Shown piece after piece: positions 41,764-52,249 of a DNA stretch of 64,000 bases. Positions within the stretch are counted from its first letter, which is position 1, and every line of letters starts with the position of its first letter. Source of the stretch: Glaciimonas soli (lineage in GTDB: Bacteria; Pseudomonadota; Gammaproteobacteria; Burkholderiales; Burkholderiaceae_D). A program made the position numbers and the translations under genes. The stretch is taken from contig NZ_WINI01000007.1 of assembly GCF_009497155.1 (NCBI RefSeq), positions 255,137 to 319,136 on the forward strand, written 5' to 3'. The notes below the pieces were generated by a model. That model saw only the letters and a program-made list of their open reading frames with translations, ran no database searches and was not told the DNA's origin.

Positions 41764-42681
41764 TTAGTTAAAAAAAGTACCTATACGCTTCAAATTACTC
41801 AAGTTCATCCATACCAAAAATGCTTTTCCAACAATGTTTTCATCCGGCACAAAACCCCAATAGCGGCTGTCTTCACTATTATCCCGATTATCGCCCATCA
41901 TGAAATAGTTTCCAGGTGGAACTATACAAGCAAAACCGTCCGGATTATAAGTGCAGTTTGATTTATATGGGAAGTCCTGGACGCCACTCAAATTAATCGT
42001 AGGTGCTTGCGGCACAATCGCAATTTTGTGCTCAACCCCGGTAAGATTTTCTTTAAATTGCTGCGAGTAGCTCAAACTGTCTTCATTCAAATAATCTGGC
42101 AATGGCGCATAGGAAAGTGCTTTGCCATTAATCGTTAAATGCTTGTTTTGGTAGACGACTTTATCGCCAGGAACACCGACCACGCGTTTGATGTAATCCA
42201 AAGACATATCTTTAGGATATTTAAAAACCATCACATCGCCACGCTGTGGCTGATTCACTTCAATAATTTTTTTATTAACAATAGGCAAACGTATACCGTA
42301 TGTAAATTTGTTCACCAGAATCAAGTCACCCACCAATAAAGTTGGCACCATCGAGCTCGACGGAATTTTGAATGGCTCATATAAGAACGATCGGAGAAAA
42401 AACACCATCGCAATTACAGGGAAAAAGCTACCTGAATACTCTACCCAAGTTGGCTGGCGCAATATATTTGCTTCTAACTCCACGCGGCCACTGCTTTCTA
42501 ACTTGATTCCTTCAGCACGTAATTTGACATTGCGAGCATCAAATGCGGCTAGTGCTGCATCAGCTTTAGCGCGGCGCTGCTTGCTGAGATAAAAGCGATC
42601 TAAAAACCAGATGACGCCAGTTACGATCATCAGCACAAACAGAATTAATGCGAAATTTCCTAAAATTGATTGCAATGTCAT
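41764..42681 (-). CDS. lepB: Signal peptidase I
   Basis: The 305-residue inner-membrane enzyme cleaves signal peptides. It has two N-terminal helices, the catalytic serine in [15 protein letters not shown], the general-base lysine in [13 protein letters not shown], and the C-terminal box [17 protein letters not shown]. It overlaps the end of lepA by 4 bases and is coexpressed with it, as is usual. Confidence 0.97.
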   Translation of the reverse strand: MTLQSILGNFALILFVLMIVTGVIWFLDRFYLSKQRRAKADAALAAFDARNVKLRAEGIKLESSGRVELEANILRQPTWVEYSGSFFPVIAMVFFLRSFLYEPFKIPSSSMVPTLLVGDLILVNKFTYGIRLPIVNKKIIEVNQPQRGDVMVFKYPKDMSLDYIKRVVGVPGDKVVYQNKHLTINGKALSYAPLPDYLNEDSLSYSQQFKENLTGVEHKIAIVPQAPTINLSGVQDFPYKSNCTYNPDGFACIVPPGNYFMMGDNRDNSEDSRYWGFVPDENIVGKAFLVWMNLSNLKRIGTFFN

Positions 42682-44471
42682 TTTTCGTCCACTTGTAAAA
42701 TTGCCAGGAATGCCTCTTGCGGGATTTCTACGGAACCCACTTGCTTCATACGTTTCTTACCAGCTTTCTGCTTTTCTAATAATTTGCGCTTACGGCTGAT
42801 ATCACCGCCATAACATTTGGCCAATACGTTTTTACGTAAAGCCTTCACATTTTCACGAGAAATAATATTCACACCGATGGCAGCCTGAATGGCCACATCA
42901 AACATTTGACGCGGGATCAATTCGCGCATCTTGGCAGCAACCGCGCGGCCACGATAAGTACTATTGGCTCTATGCACGATGATGGCCAAAGCGTCGACCC
43001 TCTCGCTGTTAATCAGCATATCGACCTTAACTACATCCGCTGAACGATATTCTTTGAACTCATAATCCATCGACGCGTAACCGCGTGAAGTCGATTTGAG
43101 CTTATCGAAGAAATCCAATACGATTTCAGCCATCGGCATTTCATAAATCAGTTTGACCTGCTTGCCGTGATAATTCATATCGATTTGTACACCGCGCTTG
43201 GACGTACAAAGCGTAATAACTGAGCCGACATACTCTTGCGGCATATATAAATTTACCGTGACGATAGGTTCACGGATTTCTTCATACTTTGTCGTATCCG
43301 GCATTTTTGAGGGGTTATCCACCATCAAAATACTGCCATCGCGCATCACCACTTCATAGATCACCGTTGGTGCGGTTGTGATCAAATCCATGTCGAATTC
43401 GCGTTCCAGGCGCTCTTGCACAATTTCCATGTGCAATAGCCCCAGAAAACCGCAACGGAATCCGAAACCCAAAGCTTGTGACACTTCCGGCTCATATTGC
43501 AACGCCGCGTCATTCAATTTGAGCTTTTCCAATGAATCGCGCAAAGCGTCGTATTGATTGGCTTCGACTGGGAATAAACCCGCGAATACTTGTGGCTGTA
43601 CTTCCTTGAAACCAGGTAATGCCTCTTTTGCTGGCTTGTTCGCCAATGTGACGGTATCGCCGACCTTCGCTGCTTTCAGTTCTTTAATACCCGCGATGAT
43701 GTAGCCCACCTGGCCGGCGGACAAAACATCACGTGGTTGCAATTTCGGTGTAAATACGCCGATGTTCTCGGTCAAATGTTGTGAACCTGCGGCCATCAAC
43801 TGGATCTTGTCTTTCGGACGCAAAGTTCCGTTGACGATGCGTACCAGCATCACGACACCAACATAATTATCGAACCAGGAATCAACGATCAATGCTTGTA
43901 AAGGTGCATCAGGATCGCCCTTTGGCGCCGGTATTTTGGTGATGATGGTCTCTAAAATATCTTGCACACCCAAACCGGTTTTTGCTGAGCATTGCACTGC
44001 ATCGGTCGCATCAATGCCGATCACGTCTTCGATTTCCGATTTGGCGTTTTCCGGGTCTGCTGACGGCAAGTCAATTTTGTTCAAGACGGGTACAACTTCC
44101 AATCCCAAATCCAGTGCTGTGTAGCAGTTGGCGACGGTTTGCGCCTCTACGCCTTGCGATGCATCGACGACCAACAGTGCACCTTCGCAAGCAGAGAGTG
44201 AACGACTCACTTCGTAGCTAAAGTCCACGTGGCCAGGCGTGTCAATCAAATTGAAATTATAAATTTGGCCATCAACTGCTTTATAAGAAAGCGCGGCTGT
44301 CTGGGCTTTGATCGTGATCCCACGTTCGCGCTCAATATCCATAGAGTCGAGAACTTGCGCCTCCATTTCACGGTCAGCTAAGCCGCCACAAAATTGGATG
44401 ATGCGATCTGCCAGAGTAGATTTACCGTGGTCGATGTGAGCGATGATGGAGAAATTACGAATGTTTTTCAT
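42678..44471 (-). CDS. lepA: Elongation factor 4 (LepA)
   Basis: The 597-residue translational GTPase remobilises stalled or back-translocated ribosomes. GTP-binding motifs are [22 protein letters not shown] and NKIDLP; the C-terminal LepA-specific domain ends [15 protein letters not shown]. Full length. It begins the lepA-lepB-DUF4845-rnc-era-recO series. Confidence 0.97.
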   Translation of the reverse strand: MKNIRNFSIIAHIDHGKSTLADRIIQFCGGLADREMEAQVLDSMDIERERGITIKAQTAALSYKAVDGQIYNFNLIDTPGHVDFSYEVSRSLSACEGALLVVDASQGVEAQTVANCYTALDLGLEVVPVLNKIDLPSADPENAKSEIEDVIGIDATDAVQCSAKTGLGVQDILETIITKIPAPKGDPDAPLQALIVDSWFDNYVGVVMLVRIVNGTLRPKDKIQLMAAGSQHLTENIGVFTPKLQPRDVLSAGQVGYIIAGIKELKAAKVGDTVTLANKPAKEALPGFKEVQPQVFAGLFPVEANQYDALRDSLEKLKLNDAALQYEPEVSQALGFGFRCGFLGLLHMEIVQERLEREFDMDLITTAPTVIYEVVMRDGSILMVDNPSKMPDTTKYEEIREPIVTVNLYMPQEYVGSVITLCTSKRGVQIDMNYHGKQVKLIYEMPMAEIVLDFFDKLKSTSRGYASMDYEFKEYRSADVVKVDMLINSERVDALAIIVHRANSTYRGRAVAAKMRELIPRQMFDVAIQAAIGVNIISRENVKALRKNVLAKCYGGDISRKRKLLEKQKAGKKRMKQVGSVEIPQEAFLAILQVDEK

Positions 44472-44493
44472 TAAGGTTCTATTAAGACACGTT

Positions 44494-44607
44494 ATTCCAT
44501 TTTCAGATCATGCGTGAACACGTGGGAGGCTCGCAGACATTACGGACGTAACGACTTGACAGAATCTGGGCCATCAATATGGTTCACGATTGATGTGAAA
44601 ATGGAAT
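44494..44607. repeat. Inverted-repeat element, possible divergent relative of the variable-stem family
   Basis: Arms at 44494-44519 and 44582-44607 pair at 23 of 26 positions (ATTCCATTTTCA with TGAAAATGGAAT). The centre has CTCGCAG and the small hairpin TTACGGACGTAA. Length (114 bp) and layout resemble the four core repeats, but the core sequence is only loosely alike and CGTAGC is absent, so membership is unproven. Confidence 0.4.
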
Positions 44608-44612
44608 CACTA

Positions 44613-44657
44613 TAAAAAAGCGCTCTAGGCAGGACCATGATCAGCCTGCCGAGCGCT
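44613..44657 (-). terminator. Intrinsic terminator of the glutaredoxin-like gene
   Basis: On the minus strand AGCGCTCGGCAGG pairs with CCTGCC-TA-GAGCGCT (two-base bulge) and is followed by TTTTTTATAG. It lies 57 bases after the gene stop and ahead of lepA. Confidence 0.8.
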
Positions 44658-44713
44658 ATTTATGACAGTTTATTTAATCCCGCCATTTTACCGGATTTCA
44701 GAGGGGAAAGCCG

Positions 44714-44974
44714 CTATTCCCCTTGCAAAAATGCTTGTACTTTGCCCACATCTAGAAAATAGTTGCATAGTTGCACTGGTAACTGATCACCTTTCCGGCC
44801 AATTAATACCGGAACTAGCTCATCGTACAACTTTATCAACGCGGGATCAGCGTCAACGTCGACTTGTTTAATCAAATACGGCTGCATTCCATGCAATTGT
44901 TGCAATGCTTGCAGCATATCCTCACACAAATGACAATAGGAACGCGTATATAGGGTGAAATGTATATCGGACAT
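44714..44974 (-). CDS. Glutaredoxin-like family protein (DUF836-type)
   Basis: The 86-residue protein has a thioredoxin fold with the redox pair CHLC in LYTRSYCHLCEDML, then VDVDADPALIKLYDELVPVL. It matches the small glutaredoxin-like (DUF836) proteins. The partner is unknown. It sits between mucD and lepA on the same strand, each with its own terminator. Confidence 0.88.
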   Translation of the reverse strand: MSDIHFTLYTRSYCHLCEDMLQALQQLHGMQPYLIKQVDVDADPALIKLYDELVPVLIGRKGDQLPVQLCNYFLDVGKVQAFLQGE

Positions 44975-45005
44975 AAATTAAGCATCAACTCGCTGAACGT
45001 CAGCA

Positions 45006-45045
45006 CTAAAAGAACAAAAGCTGCAAACCCTTACGGTTTGCAGCT
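45006..45045 (-). terminator. Intrinsic terminator of mucD
   Basis: AGCTGCAAACC pairs with GGTTTGCAGCT around CTTAC at 45019-45045. On the minus strand it is followed by TTTTGTTCTTTT. It is 40 bases beyond the mucD stop. Confidence 0.85.
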
Positions 45046-45084
45046 CCGCTCAAACAAATGGCGACCAAGTAGCCTGAGAGAAAA

Positions 45085-46575
45085 TTACTTCGTTGGACGC
45101 AACGGTACAAACTGCGATGATTCACCGCGTCGTACCAAAACCGCAACCATCTTATTCGCGTCAAGCTTTGCCACTAAACTATTAAATTGCTTAGCGTCTT
45201 TAATGTCGGTATTGTCCAGGCGCTGAATCACATCGCCAGCAAGCAAACCGGCACGTGCAGCACTGCCTTCCACACCATCGACCATCACGCCTGAACTTAT
45301 ATCAAGCTCTTTCTTTTTGGCCGCACTCAGGTCGCTCACAATTAAACCCAGGGCATTGGCAACTTGTTCTGGCTTGCCTGCACCATCCTTGCTATCAGCA
45401 GCTTCCTCTTTATCGCTTGCCAATTCTGTCACGGTTAACGTGAAATCGCGGCTAACACCTTTACGCCAGACAGTCACCGTGCCGCGCGAACCTGGCTTAA
45501 TACTGCCGACTAAGCGAGGTAAATCATTGGCTTTCTCAATCGGCGTACCGTTAAATTTCAGAATAATATCGCCGGCCAAAATACCCGCCTTTGCAGCAGG
45601 ACCGTCAGCTTCTACCCGTGCCACCTGCGCACCTTGCGCCTTCGGCAAACCGAGTGACTCAGCAACTTCTTTCGTTACCTCACCGATCTGGACGCCAATA
45701 CGACCGCGCGTCACTTTGCCTGAAGTTTTCAACTGCTCGACAACACGCATAGCCTCGTCAATCGGCACTGCAAAAGAGATACCCATAAAACCGCCAGAGC
45801 GACTATAAATCTGCGAATTAATACCGATCACTTCTCCGCGCATATTAATTAACGGCCCGCCGGAGTTACCCGGATTCACTGCAACATCGGTTTGGATCAA
45901 TGGCAAATAATCGCCAGTATCGCGAGCTTTCGCTGAAATGATGCCTGATGTAACTGTGTTTTCCAGATCAAATGGCGATCCTATCGCCAGCACCCATTCG
46001 CCCGCTCTGATCTTGTCCGAATCACCCATCGTCAAACGCGGCAAATTAGTACCTTCAATTTTTAGCAGTGCCACATCGGAACGGCTGTCTGAGCCAACGA
46101 CTTTCGCTTTAAATTCACGCTTATCGGTTAGTTTGACGTACACCTCACTGGCGCCATCAATCACGTGCGCATTGGTCATAATATAACCATCGGCAGAAAT
46201 AATAAAACCTGAGCCAACTCCACGCGGCACTTCTTCTTGCTGTTTATCTTTGTCACCAGGCTTACGACTCCTCGGCGGCGTTTGCTTTCCTAGCGCCCCA
46301 GGAGGCGCGCCAAAAAAGCGGCGGAAAAATTCTTGCATCTCAGCATCGTCGCCGGTAGCACCAGAATCGCTATCGAGTTTGATTTTTTCCGTAGTACGAA
46401 TATTGACGACCGCCGGGCCTGTTTTTTCAACGATATCGGTAAAATCAGGCAAACCGGCAACTGACGCAGCAACTGCTTGTGAGTTCAAATTAAGCACAGC
46501 GGGCACAAAAAAAGCCATCGCTGTAACGAGCATGGCGCCCGATAAAATATGACGAGATGGGGAGAGTATTTTCAT
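45085..46575 (-). CDS. mucD: DegQ/MucD-type periplasmic serine protease
   Basis: From ATG 46575 the precursor has 496 residues with a signal peptide ending near AVAA. The trypsin-like triad is His in IMTNAHVIDGA, Asp in SRSDVALLKIE and Ser in NPGNSGGPL; two PDZ domains follow (about 290-380 and 400-490). It degrades misfolded envelope proteins as part of the sigma-E response. The longer frame from 46665 would place the signal peptide internally and is rejected. It closes the rpoE-rseA-rseB-mucD series. Confidence 0.95.
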   Translation of the reverse strand: MKILSPSRHILSGAMLVTAMAFFVPAVLNLNSQAVAASVAGLPDFTDIVEKTGPAVVNIRTTEKIKLDSDSGATGDDAEMQEFFRRFFGAPPGALGKQTPPRSRKPGDKDKQQEEVPRGVGSGFIISADGYIMTNAHVIDGASEVYVKLTDKREFKAKVVGSDSRSDVALLKIEGTNLPRLTMGDSDKIRAGEWVLAIGSPFDLENTVTSGIISAKARDTGDYLPLIQTDVAVNPGNSGGPLINMRGEVIGINSQIYSRSGGFMGISFAVPIDEAMRVVEQLKTSGKVTRGRIGVQIGEVTKEVAESLGLPKAQGAQVARVEADGPAAKAGILAGDIILKFNGTPIEKANDLPRLVGSIKPGSRGTVTVWRKGVSRDFTLTVTELASDKEEAADSKDGAGKPEQVANALGLIVSDLSAAKKKELDISSGVMVDGVEGSAARAGLLAGDVIQRLDNTDIKDAKQFNSLVAKLDANKMVAVLVRRGESSQFVPLRPTK

Positions 46576-46597
46576 ATGAATGAGATAAAAATCAGTT

Positions 46598-47623
46598 TTA
46601 CTTATTTTTGAGATCAATCGAATTTGAAACTTGTTTAATCGCCGCAAAAGGAACTTCTCCGACAATAGTCAACCAATAATCGCCTTGTCGTTTACCGATA
46701 ACATTCAATGCACCTTGCTGCATGAAGCCTTCAGTTCTGCTTTGTGTGGTTGGCTCGACAAACACAGAAATAGCCGCAAGTCCGTCTGAGAACACAATCT
46801 GAGACACCTCACGTCGCACAGGAGCAGTATTACTGTTTGGAGGAGGCGGATCAATAGCTATCCGCTTTAATTCACGCACTTTTTTAAACCCTGGCGGCAT
46901 ACCTGTCACTGTCCATTCATTCAGATTGGTTGGCGCCATCGTTGTACGCTGTACATTCCAGCCGTTCGTATTCGTAAAACTAGCTTTAACACGACTACGA
47001 TCAATGTTACCGATGCCAACTTGCGTGAAGGTTATTTGCTCTATGATTTCTTTCTTGCTATTCAACGTTTGTGCACGCAATAGCAAGCCGGTATTTTTCT
47101 CCGCCCATAATTTATAGCCATAGCGCATATCGTCTTTAGGCTCAAGCAACACCGCCTGGCAATCATACCCGGCCACACGCCCCGTCTCGCCAATTTTCAC
47201 ATTGTAATAGTCGGTGAGATCGGGCGGGATCGACGCCAGAATCGCAGGGAAAACATCTTGCGTAACTCGCTTGTCAACCAACATCGTTTTGCTATCTGGC
47301 ATATAGCAAATGACATCTTCATTGTGGCGAATATACTCACGCGGCTTGCCATCCAAGACTTCCAGCTTCTCAACCTCGTTCTTGCCTTCCAGGATATGCG
47401 TTATGCGCGAAGCACGCATCTGATTTGCCTGTTGATAGACAAAGATACCTGAGTAATTCAATCTTTGGGCCGCAGACTGAATTCTTTTCAATAAAGTTTG
47501 CGCCTCATTTTTATCCGCGAATTTATTTGCATCAATACCCTCCGCTTGTGCTGTCAGCACAAGCAGAGAAGATAAGATAAGCAAAATTCGAAACAAAGCC
47601 TTAGCTTGCCGCATATTAGTCAT
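46598..47623 (-). CDS. rseB: Sigma-E regulator RseB/MucB
   Basis: From ATG 47623 (preceded by GAG) the precursor has about 341 residues with a signal peptide (ILLILSSLLVLTAQA). The LolA-like N-terminal domain contains RIQSAAQRLNYSGIFVYQQ and the C-terminal domain binds RseA. In the family it senses lipoprotein or LPS stress and protects RseA from proteolysis. A TTG at 47632 overlaps the rseA stop and is an alternative start, which would give the usual coupling. Confidence 0.92.
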   Translation of the reverse strand: MTNMRQAKALFRILLILSSLLVLTAQAEGIDANKFADKNEAQTLLKRIQSAAQRLNYSGIFVYQQANQMRASRITHILEGKNEVEKLEVLDGKPREYIRHNEDVICYMPDSKTMLVDKRVTQDVFPAILASIPPDLTDYYNVKIGETGRVAGYDCQAVLLEPKDDMRYGYKLWAEKNTGLLLRAQTLNSKKEIIEQITFTQVGIGNIDRSRVKASFTNTNGWNVQRTTMAPTNLNEWTVTGMPPGFKKVRELKRIAIDPPPPNSNTAPVRREVSQIVFSDGLAAISVFVEPTTQSRTEGFMQQGALNVIGKRQGDYWLTIVGEVPFAAIKQVSNSIDLKNK

Positions 47624-47628
47624 CAATC

Positions 47629-48264
47629 TCAATTATCAGCATCAGGGGCATATGTCGCCGAACGTGCATATTGCGCGGTGCTATAAAGAGCTGGTGAAAA
47701 GCGTTGGTGCGCCAACAAATACTCATCAATGCCTGGATCACGTAAAACCTCTGGATGAGACGCGCGTGAAGCAGCAAGCATTTGGGCACTTGTAGCACCG
47801 GTATTGGGGGTTGAAGCCATTGCCAATTGTGAGACAGCCGTTGGTGAAAATGATTGGCGGTCACCTCTCATTTGCGGCAAGGCAATAAAAGTAACCGCAG
47901 CGACTGCCGCTGCTGCTGCCATGCCAGGCAAGCCGAATCGTCGCATGATATGCCTGTCAACTGCCGCAGTGCTGCCATTGGCAACTACTTGATGCACTGC
48001 ATCAGATTGCGCTATCACTCGTGGCGCTGCAATTATTGCCGACTCACTTTCCAAGCGCGCCATCAATTTCGAAGTGAAATCGGTACTTAGATTAAACGCC
48101 ATGTCATCCGAACGTAATACATCACCAATTTGGTGGTAAACGTCCCACGACAGGCGATTTTCAGTCTGGCGTAATGCTGCCAAAGCTGAATCCACGTACG
48201 TATTTGATAATTCCCCGTCAGCCAAGGCAGATATCTGCTCTTGGGATATTTCTTTGGTATTCAT
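47629..48264 (-). CDS. rseA: Anti-sigma-E factor RseA/MucA
   Basis: The 211-residue protein has an N-terminal cytoplasmic domain with ISALADGELSNTYVDSAL that binds RpoE, one transmembrane helix (PGMAAAAAVAAVTFIAL), and a periplasmic tail with poorly conserved sequence. It holds RpoE inactive until regulated proteolysis. It follows rpoE by 58 bases on the same strand. Confidence 0.92.
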   Translation of the reverse strand: MNTKEISQEQISALADGELSNTYVDSALAALRQTENRLSWDVYHQIGDVLRSDDMAFNLSTDFTSKLMARLESESAIIAAPRVIAQSDAVHQVVANGSTAAVDRHIMRRFGLPGMAAAAAVAAVTFIALPQMRGDRQSFSPTAVSQLAMASTPNTGATSAQMLAASRASHPEVLRDPGIDEYLLAHQRFSPALYSTAQYARSATYAPDADN

Positions 48265-48322
48265 AAGTCACCTAGTTAAAACCGGCCAACCCCTTACTCC
48301 CATAAAACCGCTATTTCGCTTT

Positions 48323-48925
48323 TTACCAACGATTGTCGGTCGTTGTCCCTAACAACGGCCGCAACTTATCTGCGATAGCTTCCCGTGCTCTGAATATTCG
48401 ACTGCGTACTGTGCCAATCGGACATCCCATTGCTTCTGCAATTTCGTCATAACTCAAACCTTCAATCTCCCTTAAGGTGATTGCGGTTCGTAACTCTTCT
48501 GGCAATGCTTCCATTGCAATGTTGACCGTTTGCGCAATCTGCTTGGTGGCCAACAATGATTCTGGAGTGTTTATATCCCTTAGTTGCTCTCCGTCGTCAA
48601 AAGTTTCTGCTTCTTCAGAATTTGCTTCAGTTGAGGTCGGCGCCCGACGGCCTTGCGTCACTAAATAATTTTTTGCAGTGTTAATGCCGATACGATACAG
48701 CCAGGTATAGAACGCCGAGTCACCACGAAATTGCGGCAGCGCACGATAAGCTTTTATAAAAGCTTCTTGCACGACATCTTCTGCCTCTGCCTGGTCGCGA
48801 ACAAGCCGCGACACAAGACGCATCAGCTTACGTTGGTATTTCAACACCAAAAGCTCGAACGCCTTTTTATCGCCACGCTGCACCCGCTCGACAAGAAGCT
48901 GATCAATTTCGCGTTCTGTGGTCAA
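48323..48925 (-). CDS. rpoE: RNA polymerase sigma-E factor
   Basis: The protein is about 200 residues from TTG 48925, which is preceded by AAGGAATGG. It has sigma region 2 (FELLVLKYQRKLMRLVSRLV, then EDVVQEAFIKAYRALPQF) and region 4 (ALPEELRTAITLREIEGLSYDEIAEAMGCPIGTVRSRIFRAR). It is an ECF sigma of the RpoE group that drives envelope-stress genes. The longer start at 48961 adds an unconserved 12 residues. A possible autoregulatory promoter is noted at 48970. Confidence 0.95.
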   Translation of the reverse strand: MTTEREIDQLLVERVQRGDKKAFELLVLKYQRKLMRLVSRLVRDQAEAEDVVQEAFIKAYRALPQFRGDSAFYTWLYRIGINTAKNYLVTQGRRAPTSTEANSEEAETFDDGEQLRDINTPESLLATKQIAQTVNIAMEALPEELRTAITLREIEGLSYDEIAEAMGCPIGTVRSRIFRAREAIADKLRPLLGTTTDNRW

Positions 48926-48969
48926 TCCCCATTCCTTTGTTGTTTTGCAACATCCACGCAAGTCCCACT

Positions 48970-48996
48970 ATGGACTGGATACAATATAAAAAGTTC
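48970..48996 (-). promoter_or_regulatory. Possible sigma-E promoter of rpoE
   Basis: On the minus strand GAACTT (48991-48996) matches the RpoE -35 core. At 16 bases spacing the -10 is TCCAT, which fits TCTGA poorly. The position, just ahead of rpoE, is right for autoregulation. The call is weak. Confidence 0.25.
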
Positions 48997-49019
48997 AACC
49001 TTGAAATTACTGCTGTCAG

Positions 49020-49508
49020 TCAAATTCCGTGATCTACGACTAACGCGGGCTGGCGTAATGCCGTCCAGCGAAGCGCTACTGATAAGGATCTAAAAACATC
49101 CTCCGAGACGCTATCCGGCAAGATAATTAGCGTTTTCATCTGTCCATTATCTGAGCGCAATCGTAATAATAATAAATGCGACCAAAGTGTAGAACCACTT
49201 TGCAAATAAGCCACGTCAAGCTGAGTGGGAGCAGTTTGCGTATCGGATAGAATGTCACCCACCCTGATTTGCCCGAGATGGGAAATACTGATGTAATTAA
49301 CCTGGCGCAGGCGCGAATAATACCGCCACGCAGCTATGCCAAAAACAATGCTGACCATACCAATCAATAGATTCACAATCAACGGCAAATGTCCGATGAC
49401 ACCGAAGGCTATAAGCACTCCAACCATCATGACGGCTGCGCACAGCATAGCCACCATCATCCGCAAGATAGTGGAAGGATAAACTCTAGTCGAGACAGCT
49501 ATCGACAT
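49020..49508 (-). CDS. YgfX-like small membrane protein
   Basis: The 162-residue protein has two N-terminal transmembrane helices (TILRMMVAMLCAAVMMVGVLIA, LPLIVNLLIGMVSIVFGIAAW) and a cytoplasmic C-terminal domain with LLLLRLRSDNGQMKTLIILPDSVSEDVF, the pattern of the YgfX/CptA family. In E. coli YgfX is linked to a toxin-antitoxin pair and SdhE; no sdhE is adjacent here. It lies between fabF and rpoE, and the family assignment is by pattern. Confidence 0.6.
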   Translation of the reverse strand: MSIAVSTRVYPSTILRMMVAMLCAAVMMVGVLIAFGVIGHLPLIVNLLIGMVSIVFGIAAWRYYSRLRQVNYISISHLGQIRVGDILSDTQTAPTQLDVAYLQSGSTLWSHLLLLRLRSDNGQMKTLIILPDSVSEDVFRSLSVALRWTALRQPALVVDHGI

Positions 49509-49562
49509 TGTGTTATGTCCAAAGAACGACTAAAAACTGAAATGAAATATAGCAGCGCTCAT

Positions 49563-49607
49563 AATGAAATCCCACCACTGAAACTTAACTGCGGTGGGAT
49601 TTTCATT
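49563..49607 (-). terminator. Hairpin after fabF, terminator-like
   Basis: AATGAAATCCCACC (49563) pairs with GGTGGGATTTTCATT (49593) with one bulge. On the minus strand the run after it is only ATTTCATTAT, so termination strength is doubtful. Confidence 0.5.
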
Positions 49608-49613
49608 ATAGGT

Positions 49614-50855
49614 TTAGGCTTTGCCAAAAACCAGGGTGCCGTTGGTACCACCAAAGCCGAATGAATTTTTGACGGCAATGTCAATCTTCATATCCCGGGC
49701 AGTGTTGGCGCAGAAATCAAGATCGCACTCAGGATCCTGATTGAAAATGTTGATAGTCGGAGGCGATATCTGATGATGCAGAGCTAGTACGGTGAATACC
49801 GATTCCAAGCCACCGGCACCACCCAACAAATGACCAGTCATGGACTTAGTCGAGTTAATCACCATTTTATAAGCGTGATCGCCGAAAGCCGCTTTAATCG
49901 CATTGGCTTCATTTTGATCACCTAACGGTGTCGATGTGCCATGTGCATTCAAATACTGCACTTCATCGCCATTGATGCCCGCGTCTTTTAACGCAGAAAC
50001 GACACAACGTCGAGGACCGTCCAAATTTGGTGCAGTCATGTGATAGGCGTCACCGCTCATGCCAAAACCGAGCAACTCTGCATAGATCGTCGCGCCACGA
50101 GCCTTAGCATGTTCATACTCTTCGAGTACCAGCACGCCGGCGCCCTCACCCAGCACAAAACCGTCGCGATCTTTGTCCCATGGACGCGATGCAGTCGCCG
50201 GATCGTCATTGCGTGATGACAAAGCACGTGCCGAAGCAAAGCCACCAAGACCCAGCGGTGAAATACTTGACTCAGCACCACCAGCAACCATGACATCAGC
50301 GTCCCCGTACTGAATCATGCGACCAGCTTGGCCGATACAATGCAAACCTGTGGTACATGCTGTTGCTATCGCCAAATTCGGACCCTTGAGACCGTACTTG
50401 ATCGATAAATTACCGGAAATCATATTGATAATGGAAGCCGGTATGAAAAAGGGACTGATACGACGCGGTCCGCGATTGGTCAGTTCAGTATGCGTTTCTT
50501 CGATCAGCGGCAAACCACCGATACCAGATCCGATAATGACGCCAATACGCTCCGCATTTTCATCTGTTACCTGTATACCGCTATCTTCTATTGCCTGAAT
50601 CCCTGCAGCCATCCCAAAATGGATGAAAGTATCCATATGCCGCGCCTCTTTGGCAGGCATATATTTTTCAACATCAAACCCCTTTACTTCCCCCGCGAAA
50701 TGCGTGGAAAAAGCAGAGGCATCAAATTTGGTAATGGTTGCAATACCCGATTTACCTGAAGTAATTGCACCCCATGCATCAGCAATAGTATTGCCAACTG
50801 GTGAAATGCAACCCAGGCCGGTTATCACAACACGACGTTCACGTGTGCGACTCAA
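49614..50855 (-). CDS. fabF: Beta-ketoacyl-ACP synthase II
   Basis: The 413-residue condensing enzyme extends acyl-ACP with malonyl-ACP. Active-site residues are Cys in [12 protein letters not shown], His in [11 protein letters not shown] and His in GHLLGGAG. The start is TTG behind AGGAGAAT, a strong ribosome-binding site. It ends the plsX-fabH-fabD-fabG-acpP-fabF cluster. Confidence 0.97.
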   Translation of the reverse strand: MSRTRERRVVITGLGCISPVGNTIADAWGAITSGKSGIATITKFDASAFSTHFAGEVKGFDVEKYMPAKEARHMDTFIHFGMAAGIQAIEDSGIQVTDENAERIGVIIGSGIGGLPLIEETHTELTNRGPRRISPFFIPASIINMISGNLSIKYGLKGPNLAIATACTTGLHCIGQAGRMIQYGDADVMVAGGAESSISPLGLGGFASARALSSRNDDPATASRPWDKDRDGFVLGEGAGVLVLEEYEHAKARGATIYAELLGFGMSGDAYHMTAPNLDGPRRCVVSALKDAGINGDEVQYLNAHGTSTPLGDQNEANAIKAAFGDHAYKMVINSTKSMTGHLLGGAGGLESVFTVLALHHQISPPTINIFNQDPECDLDFCANTARDMKIDIAVKNSFGFGGTNGTLVFGKA

Positions 50856-50930
50856 GCGATTCTCCTGATACTTATTTAGTTAACCCACAAGTTAACTTGT
50901 GGCTAACTCAAGCAAATATAAGCTACTTAA

Positions 50931-51173
50931 TTACGCAGCTTTAACGTGCGCTGTAGCGTAATTAATGGCTTCTTGTACTGATGTGATTTTTTCAGCTTGT
51001 TCGTCAGGAATTTCCATTTCAAATTCGTCTTCTAGTGCCATGACGAGTTCAACGGTATCCAGCGAATCAGCGCCAAGATCATCAACGAATTTCGATTCGT
51101 TCTTAATGTCCGCTTCTGCGACGCCTAATTGTTCAGCGACGATTTTTTTAACGCGTTGTTCGATATCCGACAT
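50931..51173 (-). CDS. acpP: Acyl carrier protein
   Basis: The 80-residue acidic protein carries the phosphopantetheine serine in [12 protein letters not shown]. It shuttles acyl chains in fatty-acid synthesis and is a substrate of AcpS encoded at 35789. A 193-base gap before fabG may contain its own promoter. Confidence 0.98.
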   Translation of the reverse strand: MSDIEQRVKKIVAEQLGVAEADIKNESKFVDDLGADSLDTVELVMALEDEFEMEIPDEQAEKITSVQEAINYATAHVKAA

Positions 51174-51366
51174 GTGATGCCTCCAGTTGTTAGGTTACAG
51201 AAAGTGCGCGCATTTTAGCAGGTTTGCGCAGAGAAAATCCATTTTCAACATTGGTTGCCAAAAATCAGCAATTTACTATTAAAAACACTTAAACAATGAC
51301 TACTTTACTTCTTAGATAGATACAGCTATTTAAACTTGGCAACATCAACTACAGTTACCAGTCTTA

Positions 51367-52128
51367 TTAATTCATGTACATGCCGCCATTAACGTGCAAT
51401 GTCGTTCCTGTAATATAGTTAGCTTGCGTCGAGGCAAGGAAACCAACTGCGGCTGCAATATCTTCCGCAGCACCCAAGCGACCCAACGGAATTTGCTGCA
51501 AAAGTGAGGCTGTTTGCTCGTCACCCAACGATTTCGTCATATCAGTAGCAATAAAACCCGGCGCAACACAATTGACAGTGATATTGCGACTACCGATTTC
51601 ACGGGCCAAAGCGCGACTCATTCCAGCAACACCCGCTTTCGCTGCCGCATAATTCATTTGCCCGGCATTGCCAGAAGAACCGACCACCGAAGTAATATTA
51701 ATGATGCGTCCATATTTGGCCTTCATCATGCCACGCAATACCGCACGTGACAATCTGCCAACTGCAGAGAGATTAGTCGAAATGACAGCATCCCACTCTT
51801 CCTCTTTCATCCGCATTGCCAGTTGATCCTGCGTAATTCCCGCATTATTGACCAAAATAGAAAGGCCGCCAAAATCCTTTTGCACCGATTCAATGACAGA
51901 GGCGCAAGCAGCGGCATCTGTGACATTCAACACCACACCTTTACCACCATGTGCAGCCAAATACTCTGTAATGGCAGCAGCACCGACTTCCGAAGTAGCA
52001 GTGCCGACCACCTTTGCGCCACGCTGGGCCAGCTCTAAGGCGATAGCCTTACCGATACCGCGCGATGCGCCGGTCACCAAAGCAATTTGACCCAGTAAAT
52101 CTTGGTTTTGCGTATTTGAATTCTGCAT
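51367..52128 (-). CDS. fabG: 3-oxoacyl-ACP reductase
   Basis: The protein has about 253 residues from ATG 52128 and is a short-chain dehydrogenase: NADP site VTGASRGIGKA, catalytic Ser in INITSVVG, and Tyr/Lys in YAAAKAG. It reduces beta-ketoacyl-ACP. ATG 52134 is an equally possible start; GGAG lies close before it. Confidence 0.96.
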   Translation of the reverse strand: MQNSNTQNQDLLGQIALVTGASRGIGKAIALELAQRGAKVVGTATSEVGAAAITEYLAAHGGKGVVLNVTDAAACASVIESVQKDFGGLSILVNNAGITQDQLAMRMKEEEWDAVISTNLSAVGRLSRAVLRGMMKAKYGRIINITSVVGSSGNAGQMNYAAAKAGVAGMSRALAREIGSRNITVNCVAPGFIATDMTKSLGDEQTASLLQQIPLGRLGAAEDIAAAVGFLASTQANYITGTTLHVNGGMYMN

Positions 52129-52249
52129 TTTCATTTTCTCCAGGCTTTACACAAAATTGTTATGGCAAGGTATATCACCTCGGACAGCATGGAAATATGG
52201 CAAAGCACCATATGGCCGTCGGAACGATTTTGCGTAAGCCCTATTTTAT

